Part shown: positions 5,241 to 5,325 of the stretch, one piece after another
Layout of the letters: every line of letters starts with the position of its first letter
How positions within the stretch are numbered: position 1 is the first letter of the stretch
Source of the DNA: Candidatus Altimarinota bacterium
GTDB taxonomy: Bacteria > Patescibacteriota > Gracilibacteria > UBA4473
Length of the DNA: 5,325 nucleotides
Reading direction: 5' to 3'
Assembly: GCA_018401175.1 (NCBI GenBank)
Contig: JAGYLK010000198.1
Span: 1-5,325 of the forward strand
Program-made: the position numbers and the translations under genes
Notes under the pieces: generated by a model
What the model was told of the DNA's origin: nothing
Database searches by the model: none
The model's input: the letters and a program-made list of their open reading frames with translations, nothing else

Positions 5241-5325
5241 GTGAAAAACACGAACCTGCCTTCTCAAAAAAAACAAAATAAAATCGGAAAAGATCAGGCC
5301 ATGAGTACAAATTCTATTGAGAATT
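5241..5325 (+). CDS. Possible 5' end of a further gene, cut by the window edge
   Basis: A plus-strand frame is open from 5214, after an in-frame TAA at 5211, to the end of the window. It contains GTG at 5241 and ATG at 5301 as possible starts. From the GTG it would begin VKNTNLPSQKKQNK and continue through the ATG as MSTNSIEN, a hydrophilic, Lys/Asn/Gln-rich sequence of the kind seen at protein N-termini. TATTTT (5228-5233) lies 7 bases before the GTG, and AGG (5296-5298) lies just before the ATG. No family can be assigned from so little sequence, and the frame may be non-coding. Confidence 0.3.
   Translation, partial: MKNTNLPSQKKQNKIGKDQAMSTNSIEN

Noticed and set aside
1..5325. CRISPR array, insertion sequence, phage or defence system
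   Set aside because: No spaced direct repeats, transposase frames, target duplications or defence domains are visible. The window is filled by core genes.

Overview
The window looks like chromosomal DNA of a small-genome bacterium, most likely a Patescibacteria (CPR) lineage. This is an inference from AT-rich, tightly packed genes without clear Shine-Dalgarno sites, from an aberrant tmRNA tag, and from divergent but complete core proteins. Stop codons are TGA for the stringent-response gene and TAA for the transpeptidase gene, and glycine is written GGN. The code is therefore standard, not the UGA=Gly code of Gracilibacteria/Absconditabacteria.

Layout: 1-130 is non-coding and holds a long hairpin and a weak terminator lying 3' of the tmRNA. 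131-543 (minus) is ssrA, a complete one-piece tmRNA with an encoded CCA, the G3-U70 alanine identity pair and an unusually long 24-residue tag. 544-668 holds the ssrA promoter and a degenerate 7-bp repeat array. 669-2684 (minus) is a full-length Rel/SpoT-type (p)ppGpp synthetase/hydrolase. 2685-2832 is a divergent spacer containing a second 7-bp repeat array that appears to supply a -35 box for the next gene. 2833-5022 (plus) is a class B penicillin-binding protein of FtsI/SpoVD type. 5020-5054 is a bidirectional terminator, shared with a convergent 35-residue membrane microprotein at 5077-5184 (minus). A possible new plus-strand gene begins near the right edge.

The genes are core housekeeping functions rather than a mobile or defence island. 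tmRNA rescues stalled ribosomes, Rel links amino-acid starvation to (p)ppGpp, and the transpeptidase cross-links septal peptidoglycan. Rel and ssrA are co-oriented; Rel and the transpeptidase are divergent. The items that go beyond routine annotation are the tmRNA tag and its palindromic insert, the heptad arrays at both ends of rel, an apparent internal duplication in the transpeptidase pedestal, a Rel protein with a reduced helical domain, the microprotein, and repeated promoter spacing that suggests leaderless mRNAs.
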